A stretch of 64,000 nt of DNA from Thermoleophilia bacterium UBA6103 (GTDB lineage: Bacteria > Actinomycetota > Thermoleophilia > UBA2241). The stretch lies in assembly GCA_002423545.1 (NCBI GenBank), contig DIWP01000001.1:62001-126000 (forward strand), in the 5' to 3' direction. The notes below the pieces were generated by a model. The model was not told the DNA's origin and ran no database searches. It saw only the letters and a program-made list of their open reading frames with translations. A program made the position numbers and the translations under genes. Below are positions 9,000 through 17,041 of this stretch, piece by piece. How positions within the stretch are numbered: position 1 is the stretch's first letter; each line of letters begins with the position of its first letter.

Positions 9000-10826
9000 A
9001 TGCCCAGCAGCCGACGACGCACCATCCCGGCACCGCTCGCCACGATCGGCTCACTCAAGGCTGCTCCCGGCCAGCTGCGGGTGCCGCCGGCGGCCAACCT
9101 GTTCCTCATGCGCTACCTGCGCTCCTTCCCCGTCCGCAGCGTCGGCGGCAACTGGATCGTCCACTCGCATCTGCCGCCGCTCAACAGTCCGGCCTACCGG
9201 CGCTTCGTCTCGCTCCACCTGGTGCAGCGGGTCGCCGGTCCATCTCACGCGCAGGTCGGCCTCACCAACGCCTGTCCGCAGGACTGTGTCTACTGTTACA
9301 ACAAGCAGCGTCGCGGCCGGTCGCTGGACACCGCCACGATCCTGGACGTCATCGACAGGCTGCAGGACATGGGCGTGGTCTGGCTCGGCTTCACCGGCGG
9401 CGAGCCGCTGCTCAATCGCGACATCGTGCGCATCACCGAGCGCGCCGCTCGAGGCTGTGCCGTCAAGCTGTTCACCACCGGGTGCGGGCTCACCACACAG
9501 CTGGCGCACGACCTGGTCTCGGCCGGACTCTTCTCGGCGGCCGTCAGCCTCGACAGCCGGGACGCGGCCGAGCACGACGCGGGTCGCCGCTACCCCGGAG
9601 CCTTCGCCGAGGCGTTGCGCGCCATCGAGACCATGAAGCGGACCGAGGGCCTTCATGTGAGCGTCTCGGCGGTATTCTCGCGGCAGGCCATCGCCGGCGG
9701 AGAGGTCGAGCCCTTTCTCGCGTTCCTGGAGGACCTGGGGGTCGACGAGGCATGGCTCAGCGAGGTGAAGCCTTCGGTGCCCGCCTGCTGCGATGCGACG
9801 CAGGTCATCGGTACGCAGGAGCACCGCGACCTCTGCGCGCTGCAAGACAGCTGGAACCGCCGCCGGCCCTCATCTCTGACCGTCAACTACCTGGGGCACT
9901 TCGAGGACGGCTCGACGTTCGGCTGCAACGCCGGGGTCAAGATGGTCTACGTCGACGCGTTCGGAGAGGTCAGTCCCTGTGTTTTCACACCCATGACGTT
10001 CGGCAACGTCACGGAACGGCCGCTGGAGGAGCTCATCGAGGAGATGCGCGGCCACTTCTCCCCCGGCGACAGTTGCTGGATCAACGAGCACTACGATGTC
10101 CTGCACGAGCTGGCCGGCGATGCGATGATGCTCGATGCGCGACTGAGCGCGGCCGCGGCCGAACGGGCCGGCGCGGTGTCGCCCCCGGCGTTCGACCGGA
10201 TCCTCTACGGAAGCGGCGGGGCGGCGGCCGTCGCCCGAGCGGGATCCAAGAGCGGGCGGTCGCCCTGGGGGGCGCGCTCGACCACGGCGGATGGCGAAGC
10301 GTCGGGCGGCGGGCCGGCGAACGGGCGAGGAAGGGGACGGTCGATGACGGCGATCGACAGGGGCGGAGGCGCCGGCGCGGCCGGCGACCGAGATGCCGCC
10401 GGCGCCGACGGCCGGGAACGGCTCATCAGGCTGACCGGTCATCTTCTGGCGGGCACGTTCGCCGCCGTCGGACTCATCTTCCTGATCCTGCCCGGACGGG
10501 TGCTGGCGGCGTTCAACCGGCTTTCGACCGGCATCGGTCTGCCGGCCGCGCCGACTCGGGGCTATGCCTTCTATCTCGCGCTGGCGGTGGCGTACATGTA
10601 CGTCGTCACGCTGCTGGCCTGGATGATGGCTCGTCGCCCGTCCGAGCGCGTCTATCCGTGGCTGCTGGTGCACGCCAAGGCAGCCAGCTCGCTGCTGTCG
10701 CTGCTGCTGTTCGCGGTCGATCAGCAGTACCTCATCTACATCGCCAACTTCGTCGTCGACGGCGCCATCGCCCTGCTGGTCGCCGGTCTGTGTCTGCGAC
10801 GGGGCGCGCACCGCGATCCGGCATGA
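9000..10826 (+). CDS. Radical SAM protein fused to a C-terminal four-helix membrane domain
   Basis: 608 residues. Residues 1-400 are a radical SAM enzyme: the [4Fe-4S]/SAM motif CPQDCVYC (C92, C96, C99), then FTGGEPLL for SAM binding at 132-139. Cys309, Cys327 and Cys359 in FGC, SPC and DSC contexts could bind a SPASM-like auxiliary cluster. A low-complexity Gly/Ala/Arg linker (about 405-470) leads to four predicted membrane helices at about 479-502, 522-544, 556-573 and 578-600. There is no stop between the parts, though an internal ATG at 10344 behind a purine-rich site could produce the membrane part separately. First gene of an operon; its stop overlaps the next start (ATGA). A TACAGT at 8872-8877 is a possible -10. 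Substrate unknown; no precursor peptide is evident. Confidence 0.8.
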   Translation: MPSSRRRTIPAPLATIGSLKAAPGQLRVPPAANLFLMRYLRSFPVRSVGGNWIVHSHLPPLNSPAYRRFVSLHLVQRVAGPSHAQVGLTNACPQDCVYCYNKQRRGRSLDTATILDVIDRLQDMGVVWLGFTGGEPLLNRDIVRITERAARGCAVKLFTTGCGLTTQLAHDLVSAGLFSAAVSLDSRDAAEHDAGRRYPGAFAEALRAIETMKRTEGLHVSVSAVFSRQAIAGGEVEPFLAFLEDLGVDEAWLSEVKPSVPACCDATQVIGTQEHRDLCALQDSWNRRRPSSLTVNYLGHFEDGSTFGCNAGVKMVYVDAFGEVSPCVFTPMTFGNVTERPLEELIEEMRGHFSPGDSCWINEHYDVLHELAGDAMMLDARLSAAAAERAGAVSPPAFDRILYGSGGAAAVARAGSKSGRSPWGARSTTADGEASGGGPANGRGRGRSMTAIDRGGGAGAAGDRDAAGADGRERLIRLTGHLLAGTFAAVGLIFLILPGRVLAAFNRLSTGIGLPAAPTRGYAFYLALAVAYMYVVTLLAWMMARRPSERVYPWLLVHAKAASSLLSLLLFAVDQQYLIYIANFVVDGAIALLVAGLCLRRGAHRDPA

Positions 10827-12775
10827 GTGTCCGGCTGGCCGCCCTCGAACGCTGGACCCCCGGCGCACTGAGCCGGCGCACGCTCGACGAGCTCACAGAG
10901 CGGGTGGCGGGCGCATTCGGCGTGCCGCCGCCGGCATGGCCGTCCCGTCGCATGGAAGCGCGCCTGGAGGAGTTCGCGCGCTTCACGGCGACCGCCGCCG
11001 GCTGTACCCGGGAGACTACGGCCGGGGCGACGGCCGGACGCCTGCGGCTGGCAGCCTGTGGGCTCGGCGCCGATCTGCGCCGTCGGTTGGGCGTGCGGAG
11101 TCCGGACGAGGCGCGGCGGGCGCTCCAGCTGCTCTATCGCGAGCTCGGCATCGCGCTGCGCGCCGGGGCCGACGGGACAGTGACCGTGAGTCGCTGCCGG
11201 TTCAGTCGCCACTACTCGCCGGGAGCCTGCCGGCTCATGTGCGCCGTCGACGAGGGGATCGCCGCCGGGCTCACCGGCGGATGGCGGCTCAGCTTCGACG
11301 ACCGTCTCACGGAGGGCGCCGCCGCCTGCCGCGGACGTCTGGAGCCACCGCTCCCGGACGCGCACGAGCTCACCGTTCCGCCGCCCGAGCCCGTCGCAGA
11401 ACAGCCGATGCCGGGCGGTCCGCCGCCGGCTTCGCGCGCTCGGCGGGGCAGGCCGGTGCGCGCTGTGGTCGTGGGCAGCGGCGCCGGCGGCGCCACCATG
11501 GCTCGCGAGCTCGCCGGGCTCGACGGCGTGCAGGTCACGGTGCTCGAGGCCGGCCGGCGCTTCCGCCCGTTCACGCTGGACCGTGAGCCGCTGGAACGCG
11601 TGCGGTCCAGCGGCCTCTTCTTCGACGAGCGGCTGATCACGGCGCTGTTTCCGGCGATGCGGGTGCAGCGCGCCGCCGACGGACTGGTGCTGGTCCGCGG
11701 CGTGGCTACCGGTGGTACCACGACGCTGGCGACCGGGAACGCGATGCGGCTCGATGCCGGCTTGTCGACCCTCGGGATCGATCTCACTTCCGAGTACCGG
11801 GCGCTGGAGACGGAGCTGGGTGTCACATCGGCCCATCGGGGACGCTGGCGGCCGAGCACTCAGGTCCTCTGGGACGCCTGTCGACAGGCCGGCCTCGCTC
11901 CGCAGCCGACGCCCAAGATGGTCGACTACCGCCGATGCGTGCGCTGCGGTCGCTGCGTGCTCGGCTGCCGGACCGGGGCGCGCTGGGATGCGCGACGCTT
12001 CCTCGACGACGCGTTGGCGCGTGGCGCCACCGTGCTCACCGGAGCGCGGGTGGAGCGGCTGCAGCCGGCCGGCGACCGCAGCGGCCGGGCCGGCGGTGTC
12101 CTCGTGCGCCGGCACGGCCGTCGCGAGCTGGTGTCGGCCGATGTCATCGTGCTGGCGGCCGGTGGTCTGGGCACGCCCGCCATCCTGGCGCGGTCGGGCG
12201 TCGCCACGGAGAACCGCCTGTTCGTCGACCCGGTCCTGTGCGTCGCCGGGCCGTGGCCCGGCGCCGATCAGGACCGTGAGGTCCCGATGCCGTTCGTCGT
12301 CGAGCTCGAGGGCAGCATCGTCTCGCCGTACTTCGATCACCTCAGCTTCTTCTTCGATCGGCGCTGGCGGCGAGAAGCGTCCGGCCTCGCGTCGCTGATG
12401 ATCAAGCTGGCGGACAGCGAGGTGGGCGATGTCGGTCGCGGCTCAGTGGCCCGCGGCGGCGTCCGCAAGGCTCTCACGCCGCGCGATCGCCGACGCCTGA
12501 AGGTCGCCGTCGATGCCTGCCGGGATGTCCTCGCGATCGCCGGTATCCCGCCTGAAGAGACCTTTCTCGGTACCCTGAACGCCGGTCACCCCGGCGGTAT
12601 GGTGCCACTCACCTCGGAGTCCGTAGCGACCATGCACCCGCGGTCGCTGCCGGCGAACGTGTTCGTCGCCGACGCCTCACTGCTCCCCGAGTCATTGGGA
12701 GCGGCCCCGATGCTGACCATCATGGCGCTGGCCCGTCGCCTGGCCGGGGTGCTGCGCGAGCGCGATGTCGTCTGA
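10823..12775 (+). CDS. FAD-dependent oxidoreductase of GMC type with a [4Fe-4S]-like motif
   Basis: 650 residues. Residues 1-200 form a separate N-terminal domain with a Cys-containing segment (CRFSRHYSPGACRLMC, 125-140) that I cannot assign. A Rossmann FAD site (VVVGSGAGGATMARELAG, GSGAGG at 218-223) and a GGTTTLATGN segment near 298 identify a GMC-like flavoprotein. Between the FAD halves lies CVRCGRCVLGC (C372, 375, 378, 382), a ferredoxin-type pattern. The C-terminus has the closing FVADASLLPESLGAAPMLTIMALA segment expected for GMC enzymes. Start ATG 10823 overlaps the radical SAM stop by 4 bases, so the two are translationally coupled. The same frame is open far upstream but only as a shadow of the radical SAM gene. 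Confidence 0.82.
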   Translation: MSVRLAALERWTPGALSRRTLDELTERVAGAFGVPPPAWPSRRMEARLEEFARFTATAAGCTRETTAGATAGRLRLAACGLGADLRRRLGVRSPDEARRALQLLYRELGIALRAGADGTVTVSRCRFSRHYSPGACRLMCAVDEGIAAGLTGGWRLSFDDRLTEGAAACRGRLEPPLPDAHELTVPPPEPVAEQPMPGGPPPASRARRGRPVRAVVVGSGAGGATMARELAGLDGVQVTVLEAGRRFRPFTLDREPLERVRSSGLFFDERLITALFPAMRVQRAADGLVLVRGVATGGTTTLATGNAMRLDAGLSTLGIDLTSEYRALETELGVTSAHRGRWRPSTQVLWDACRQAGLAPQPTPKMVDYRRCVRCGRCVLGCRTGARWDARRFLDDALARGATVLTGARVERLQPAGDRSGRAGGVLVRRHGRRELVSADVIVLAAGGLGTPAILARSGVATENRLFVDPVLCVAGPWPGADQDREVPMPFVVELEGSIVSPYFDHLSFFFDRRWRREASGLASLMIKLADSEVGDVGRGSVARGGVRKALTPRDRRRLKVAVDACRDVLAIAGIPPEETFLGTLNAGHPGGMVPLTSESVATMHPRSLPANVFVADASLLPESLGAAPMLTIMALARRLAGVLRERDVV

Positions 12776-14225
12776 CCTGGGACCCGGGGCGAGCGAGGCG
12801 CCGTCCTCGGGCGTCTCGCGCTACCGCTTCGTCATCCTCGCGGTCGTCTGGCTGTCCTACGTGATGGTCTTTCTCGCCAGGCTGAGCGTCGGCCCCCTGT
12901 CGCCGTACCTCAAGTCCTCGTTCGAACTGTCGCTGGCGCAGGTGGGGGGTCTCATGGGGGCGACCGCCGTCGCCTACGCGCCGACGCTCATCGTCGCCGG
13001 ATGGCTCGTAGATCGCGTCGGGGTACGCCGCATGCTCGTGGCCGGCACGTTCATCACCGGGATCTGCGTGGGTGCGATGTCCCTGGCGCCGTCGTATGCG
13101 TGGCTGCTGGCGTTGCTGGCGATCTCGGGGTTGGGCGCCGGATGCATCTACCCTTGTGCGGTCAAGGCGGTGATGACGTGGTTCCCGCTGCGCGAGCGCG
13201 CCACCGCGATCGGCTTCAATCAGACGGGGGTGAACCTGAGCGGCATCGTCGGCGCCGCGACTCTGCCGACCGTGGCCGAGCGTTACGGCTGGCAGTACGG
13301 CTTCCTGGCCGTCGGTGCCCTCGGGCTCGTCATCTGCCTGCTGGCGGCGGTGCTCTACCGGGACCGCGAGCAGCCGCTGCCGGCCCTGGGACCGGTGGCT
13401 CCGCGGCGGGGGGCCACGCCGGCCGGCGGGTCGCAGGTGACGGCACCGGCCGGCCGGTCGCTGTCGCCACCGGGCGCGGGCGCACAGACGATCGCTCGCG
13501 ACACGTGGACGGCCGGCAGCTCCGCCTCCTTCGACTGTCCGCTGACGGCGGACGGCCCGGCCGCCGGATCGCCTGGATCGACCTCCGGTTCGCAGTCCGT
13601 CACGCGCCGGCTTCTCGCCTCCCGGGACATCTGGATCCTCGGCGTGGCCGGACTCTTCCTCGGCGTCGTCGAGTTCTCCGGTCTGGCGCATCTGGTCGTC
13701 TATCTGCAGGAAGAGTGGCTGTACACGGCGGTAGCGGCCGGCGGCCTGCTGGCGCTCTGTGAGGCAGCCGGCGGCGTCGCCAAGCCGGCCAGCGGCGTCA
13801 TCAGCGACCGTCTGCTGGGCGGACGCCGTCGCCCGGCGCTGCTGGTGCTTTGCGCGCTGGCGGCGGCAAGCTGCCTGGCGCTCGCCCTGGCCGGTCCGGC
13901 GCTCGGCTGGCTGCTCTACGTCGTACTGGCGCTGTTCGGCGTCGCCGCGGTCGGCTGGGGCGGCCTCTTCGGCACGACTGCCGGGGAGCTGGGTGGCCGG
14001 CCGGCGGCCGGCGTCGCGGCCGGCCTCACCGCCGCCATCGTCAACGTCGGCATCCTCTTCGGACCTCCGGTCTTCGGCGCCATCGTCGACGCCACAGGCA
14101 GCTACGGGACGGCCTGGCTGGCCATGACCGTTGCCGCAGTGGCGGCGCTCGTCTGCATCGCTCTCGTCCGCGAGCCGAGCTGTCACACCATGAGCCTCTC
14201 GCCGGAGAGCCTCAGCGAGACTTGA
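12765..14225 (+). CDS. Major facilitator superfamily transporter
   Basis: 486 residues with twelve predicted membrane helices in two sets of six, split by an unusually long hydrophilic loop (about residues 205-285) rich in Pro, Ser and Gly. The loop between helices 2 and 3 has the MFS signature GWLVDRVGVRRM; its repeat in the second half is ISDRLLGGRRRPAL. Start ATG overlaps the end of the flavoprotein gene by 11 bases, making it the third gene of the coupled operon. By context it could export or import the product or substrate of the radical SAM/flavoprotein pair; direction and substrate cannot be read from sequence. Confidence 0.88.
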   Translation: MSSDLGPGASEAPSSGVSRYRFVILAVVWLSYVMVFLARLSVGPLSPYLKSSFELSLAQVGGLMGATAVAYAPTLIVAGWLVDRVGVRRMLVAGTFITGICVGAMSLAPSYAWLLALLAISGLGAGCIYPCAVKAVMTWFPLRERATAIGFNQTGVNLSGIVGAATLPTVAERYGWQYGFLAVGALGLVICLLAAVLYRDREQPLPALGPVAPRRGATPAGGSQVTAPAGRSLSPPGAGAQTIARDTWTAGSSASFDCPLTADGPAAGSPGSTSGSQSVTRRLLASRDIWILGVAGLFLGVVEFSGLAHLVVYLQEEWLYTAVAAGGLLALCEAAGGVAKPASGVISDRLLGGRRRPALLVLCALAAASCLALALAGPALGWLLYVVLALFGVAAVGWGGLFGTTAGELGGRPAAGVAAGLTAAIVNVGILFGPPVFGAIVDATGSYGTAWLAMTVAAVAALVCIALVREPSCHTMSLSPESLSET

Positions 14226-14352
14226 GCCGTGGTGTGCATGTCCCGCGGACCGGGCACACCATGAGCACGGAGCACCGGCGCAGGACGCCGGGATGCATGG
14301 GAGACGAGCGCGTCGGCGGCCGACGTCGCCGCGCGGCGAGAAAGGCACTATC

Positions 14353-14883
14353 GTGATCGGCAGGAAGGCACGCAGGAGCGGCGACCGGGAGCGGCGAGAG
14401 GACTTGCCCAGTGCGGAGGAGCTGCGACAGAGGCTCACGGAGCTGCAGTACGCGGTGACCCAGCAGGACGGTACCGAGCCGCCGTTCGACAACGAGTACT
14501 GGGACGAGCATCACGACGGCATCTACGTCGACGTGGTGTCCGGCGAGCCGCTCTTCAGCTCGCACGACAAGTACGACTCCGGCACCGGCTGGCCGAGCTT
14601 CTCGCGACCGGTCCGTCCGCAGGCGGTCACCACTCGCACCGACTTCAAGCTGCTGTACCCACGCACCGAGGTCCGCAGCGCCGACGCCGATTCGCATCTG
14701 GGGCACCTGTTCCGCGACGGTCCGCAGCCGTCCGGCGAGCGCTACTGCATGAACTCCGCCGCCTTGCGGTTCATCCCCAGGGAGCACCTGGAGCGCGAAG
14801 GCTACGGCGAATACCTGGCTCTGTTCGAGCGTGTGGCGGGTGACGATGCCGATCGCTGTGAGGCCGGCGACGAGGATCGCTGA
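14353..14883 (+). CDS. msrB: Peptide-methionine (R)-S-oxide reductase MsrB
   Basis: 176-residue enzyme for the R epimer of methionine sulfoxide. Signatures: LTELQYAVTQQDGTEPPF, YVDVVSGEPLFSS, KYDSGTGWPSF, DSHLGHLFRDGP and the catalytic Cys in RYCMNSAALRFIP. The two CxxC pairs that bind structural zinc in many MsrBs are absent, so this is the zinc-free type. The GTG at 14353 has AAAGG 7 bases upstream; an ATG at 14293 without a good site is an alternative. It may be read from its own promoter in the 127 bases after the MFS gene. Confidence 0.93.
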   Translation: MIGRKARRSGDRERREDLPSAEELRQRLTELQYAVTQQDGTEPPFDNEYWDEHHDGIYVDVVSGEPLFSSHDKYDSGTGWPSFSRPVRPQAVTTRTDFKLLYPRTEVRSADADSHLGHLFRDGPQPSGERYCMNSAALRFIPREHLEREGYGEYLALFERVAGDDADRCEAGDEDR

Positions 14884-14948
14884 ACCGCCAGGCAACGGTC
14901 TCTCGACCGGCCCGGCCCCTCGCGAGCGCGCGACCCGAAGGGCGCCGC

Positions 14949-15320
14949 CTACAGCGCCGCGCCGACGATCAGCAGGACGGCCGCGGACGTGTCGGTGGTC
15001 GCCGGCGGGATCGAGCGCGGTCCGGAGGGGGGCCGGTGGGACGCGAGCCTGACGATTGCAGAGAGCAGCAGGAGGGCGGCCGAGACGTAGCAGGCCGTCC
15101 GTACCGCGCCCGGCTCGACGCCGTCGGGCAGCACGAGCACCACGATCAGGATAGCGAGGAACGACCCGACAAGGATCTCCCCGAGCAGGGCCCGCGTCAG
15201 AGTCGCGCGGTTGCCCGGCGTCAGGACGCCGAAGCGTTGCAGAGAGGCGGGCAGGCGGACCAGTCGGAGCAGCGCCGAGAGTGCGAGCAGGCCGGCGGCG
15301 ATGTAGACGAGGAGAGGCAC
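14949..15320 (-). CDS. Small membrane protein
   Basis: 123 residues, four predicted membrane segments at about 4-20, 45-65, 72-90 and 110-122, with a polar stretch carrying PGNRATLTRALLGE between the first two. GTG 15320 is chosen because upstream sequence in this frame overlaps the zinc-ribbon gene and has no hydrophobic character. It lies 17 bases after the zinc-ribbon gene on the same strand, so the two probably form a unit. No family recognised. Confidence 0.6.
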   Translation of the reverse strand: MPLLVYIAAGLLALSALLRLVRLPASLQRFGVLTPGNRATLTRALLGEILVGSFLAILIVVLVLPDGVEPGAVRTACYVSAALLLLSAIVRLASHRPPSGPRSIPPATTDTSAAVLLIVGAAL

Positions 15321-15337
15321 GCCGGCCGACCGCCACC

Positions 15338-15571
15338 TCAGGTGACGGCGCGCATGAAGTCGTCGTCGGTAGGCGGCGGCGCTGCCCGCCACGGCTGTCG
15401 TCCGTAGACCCGCTCGTACGAGCGGCAGTTCGGGCAGACAAAACGACCGATGTGGACGACGTACCAGCGCGTGAGGCTGCGCGGCCTGGTCCGTGCCCGC
15501 GCGCAGGTGGCACAGCGCGCGCAACGCTCAGCCCGCAGGCGATCGCCCTCCGTGACCCTCCTGAACCCCAT
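15338..15571 (-). CDS. Small zinc-ribbon protein
   Basis: 77 residues. CARCATC (C17, C20, C23) and CPNC (C46, C49) are spaced like a zinc ribbon. The C-terminus is Pro/Asp-rich. The ATG at 15571 has GGAGG 5 bases upstream. No enzyme motif is seen; proteins like this often bind nucleic acid or act as small adaptors, but nothing here decides that. Same strand and close spacing to the following membrane-protein gene. Confidence 0.65.
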   Translation of the reverse strand: MGFRRVTEGDRLRAERCARCATCARARTRPRSLTRWYVVHIGRFVCPNCRSYERVYGRQPWRAAPPPTDDDFMRAVT

Positions 15572-15700
15572 GGTCGCCTCCGACTGAGAAGTCGTATCCT
15601 TCCCCGGCGGCGCGATCGTGTGCCGCTCCCCGAATGTCGCCGGGAACGGTGGCAATGCTCTGTAACCGGCGTGAACCGCCGGTCAGGACGTGATGAGCTG

Positions 15701-17035
15701 TCAGTGAGAAGGCGACGTTGCGCGCTCCCTGGCGGCGGCCTTCGGGTCTCCGGAGGGTCCGGATGGGCCGCCGTCCGGACCATGGGGCGGTGCGGAGCCG
15801 ACGCGGTGGTCCTCTGGCGATCGTGCCTGCATGCCGCGCACGCTCGGCACCAGGAACACCCAGCCGGCCGCCAGCACGCCGAGTCCGGCGGCCAGTGCGC
15901 AGGCCGTACGCACGCCGACGGCGTCGGCGAGGGGACCGGCGATCGCCAGGCCGGCCGGCCAGAGCGCCATCGATGCCATCCAATCCCAGGCGGTGACGCG
16001 GGAGAGGGCTTCTTCGGGGATCTCCCGCTGCAAGGTGGTCATCCAGACGGCGACCAGCACACCGACGGCGACGCCGCGGCCGGCCTGCACCAGCACGAGC
16101 GGCAGGGCGCCACCGCCGACCGCGAGCACGAACGGCGCCGCGGCGGCCGTGGCGCCGGTCAGAGCCACCACGAGCATGGGGTGACGGGGACTGTAGCGCA
16201 GGGCGACGATGCTGCCGACGATCATGCCGGCGCTGAGCGCGGCCATCGCGAGGCCCCAGGCGCCGGCGCCCTGGCCGAGCGCGCGCAGCGCCAGCGGGCC
16301 GAGCACCTGGAACGGCGCCACCACGATGAACAGCACCAGCATGGCGCGCAGCAGCATGACCCAGAGCCACGTGCGTGAACGGACTTCGCGCCAGCCGGCC
16401 AGGAGCTCGCCGACGAAGCTGCGCTGGACTGTGACGCGCGCACGGGGCGGCACGCGCAGACTGAGCAGGAAGCCGATGCTGGCGAGGAACGTCCCGGCGT
16501 CAAGAGCGATCGCCACGCCGGGGCCGACGCCCGCCACCATCAGGCCGGCCAGGGCGGGGCCGACGAACCAGCCGGCGTTCTCGGAGAGGCCCAGGAGCGC
16601 GTTGGCCTGCTGCAGCTTGACGGCCGGCACGATCTGCGGGACCAGGCCGCCCAGCGCCGGGCGAAAGAACGCCTCGGCGGCTCCGTAGGCGGCGCCGACC
16701 AGCGCCAGGCTCCAGATCTGTGCCCAGCCGCCGATCAGCAGCGCGGCCGCCGTGGCGACGACGAGCATCCGGACGACGTCGGAGGCGATCATGACCCACT
16801 CGCGACGCAGACGGTCGGCCCAGACGCCGCCGACCAGCGCGAAGGCGACCAGCCCGAAGCTCTGGGCTGCCAGAACCAGGCCGAGGTCGGTCGCCGAGCC
16901 GGTCAGGTCCAGCACGGCGTAGGTGATGGCGATCGGCGTGATGCCGTCGCCGATCACCGATACCGACTGACCGAGGAACAGGCGCAGGAAGTCGCGCTCG
17001 CGGAGGACCGCAAGGTCGGAGAGCCACCGTCTCAC
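15701..17035 (-). CDS. MFS exporter, EntS/MFS_3 type
   Basis: 444 residues with about twelve predicted membrane helices. The start (FLRLFLGQSVSVIGDGITPIAITYAVLDLTGSATDLGLVLAAQ, abbreviated in pattern) and the WADRLRREWVMIASDVVRM loop are typical of the MFS_3 branch that includes enterobactin and macrolide exporters. The last 45 residues are hydrophilic, rich in Pro, Gly and Ser. It lies 6 bases downstream of the 2-dehydropantoate-reductase-like gene, implying cotranscription. Likely a drug or metabolite effluxer; substrate unknown. Confidence 0.88.
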   Translation of the reverse strand: MRRWLSDLAVLRERDFLRLFLGQSVSVIGDGITPIAITYAVLDLTGSATDLGLVLAAQSFGLVAFALVGGVWADRLRREWVMIASDVVRMLVVATAAALLIGGWAQIWSLALVGAAYGAAEAFFRPALGGLVPQIVPAVKLQQANALLGLSENAGWFVGPALAGLMVAGVGPGVAIALDAGTFLASIGFLLSLRVPPRARVTVQRSFVGELLAGWREVRSRTWLWVMLLRAMLVLFIVVAPFQVLGPLALRALGQGAGAWGLAMAALSAGMIVGSIVALRYSPRHPMLVVALTGATAAAAPFVLAVGGGALPLVLVQAGRGVAVGVLVAVWMTTLQREIPEEALSRVTAWDWMASMALWPAGLAIAGPLADAVGVRTACALAAGLGVLAAGWVFLVPSVRGMQARSPEDHRVGSAPPHGPDGGPSGPSGDPKAAARERATSPSH

Positions 17036-17041
17036 GAGCGG

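Noticed and set aside
8423..12775. One open frame of 1450 codons covering the flavoprotein
   Set aside because: The part before 10823 lies out of frame over the radical SAM gene and is Arg/Ala/Gly-rich; the real gene starts at the ATG overlapping the previous stop.
9000..14225. Mycofactocin locus
   Set aside because: No mftA precursor, mftB, mftD, mftE or mftF-like gene is present and the radical SAM protein has a membrane tail not found in MftC.
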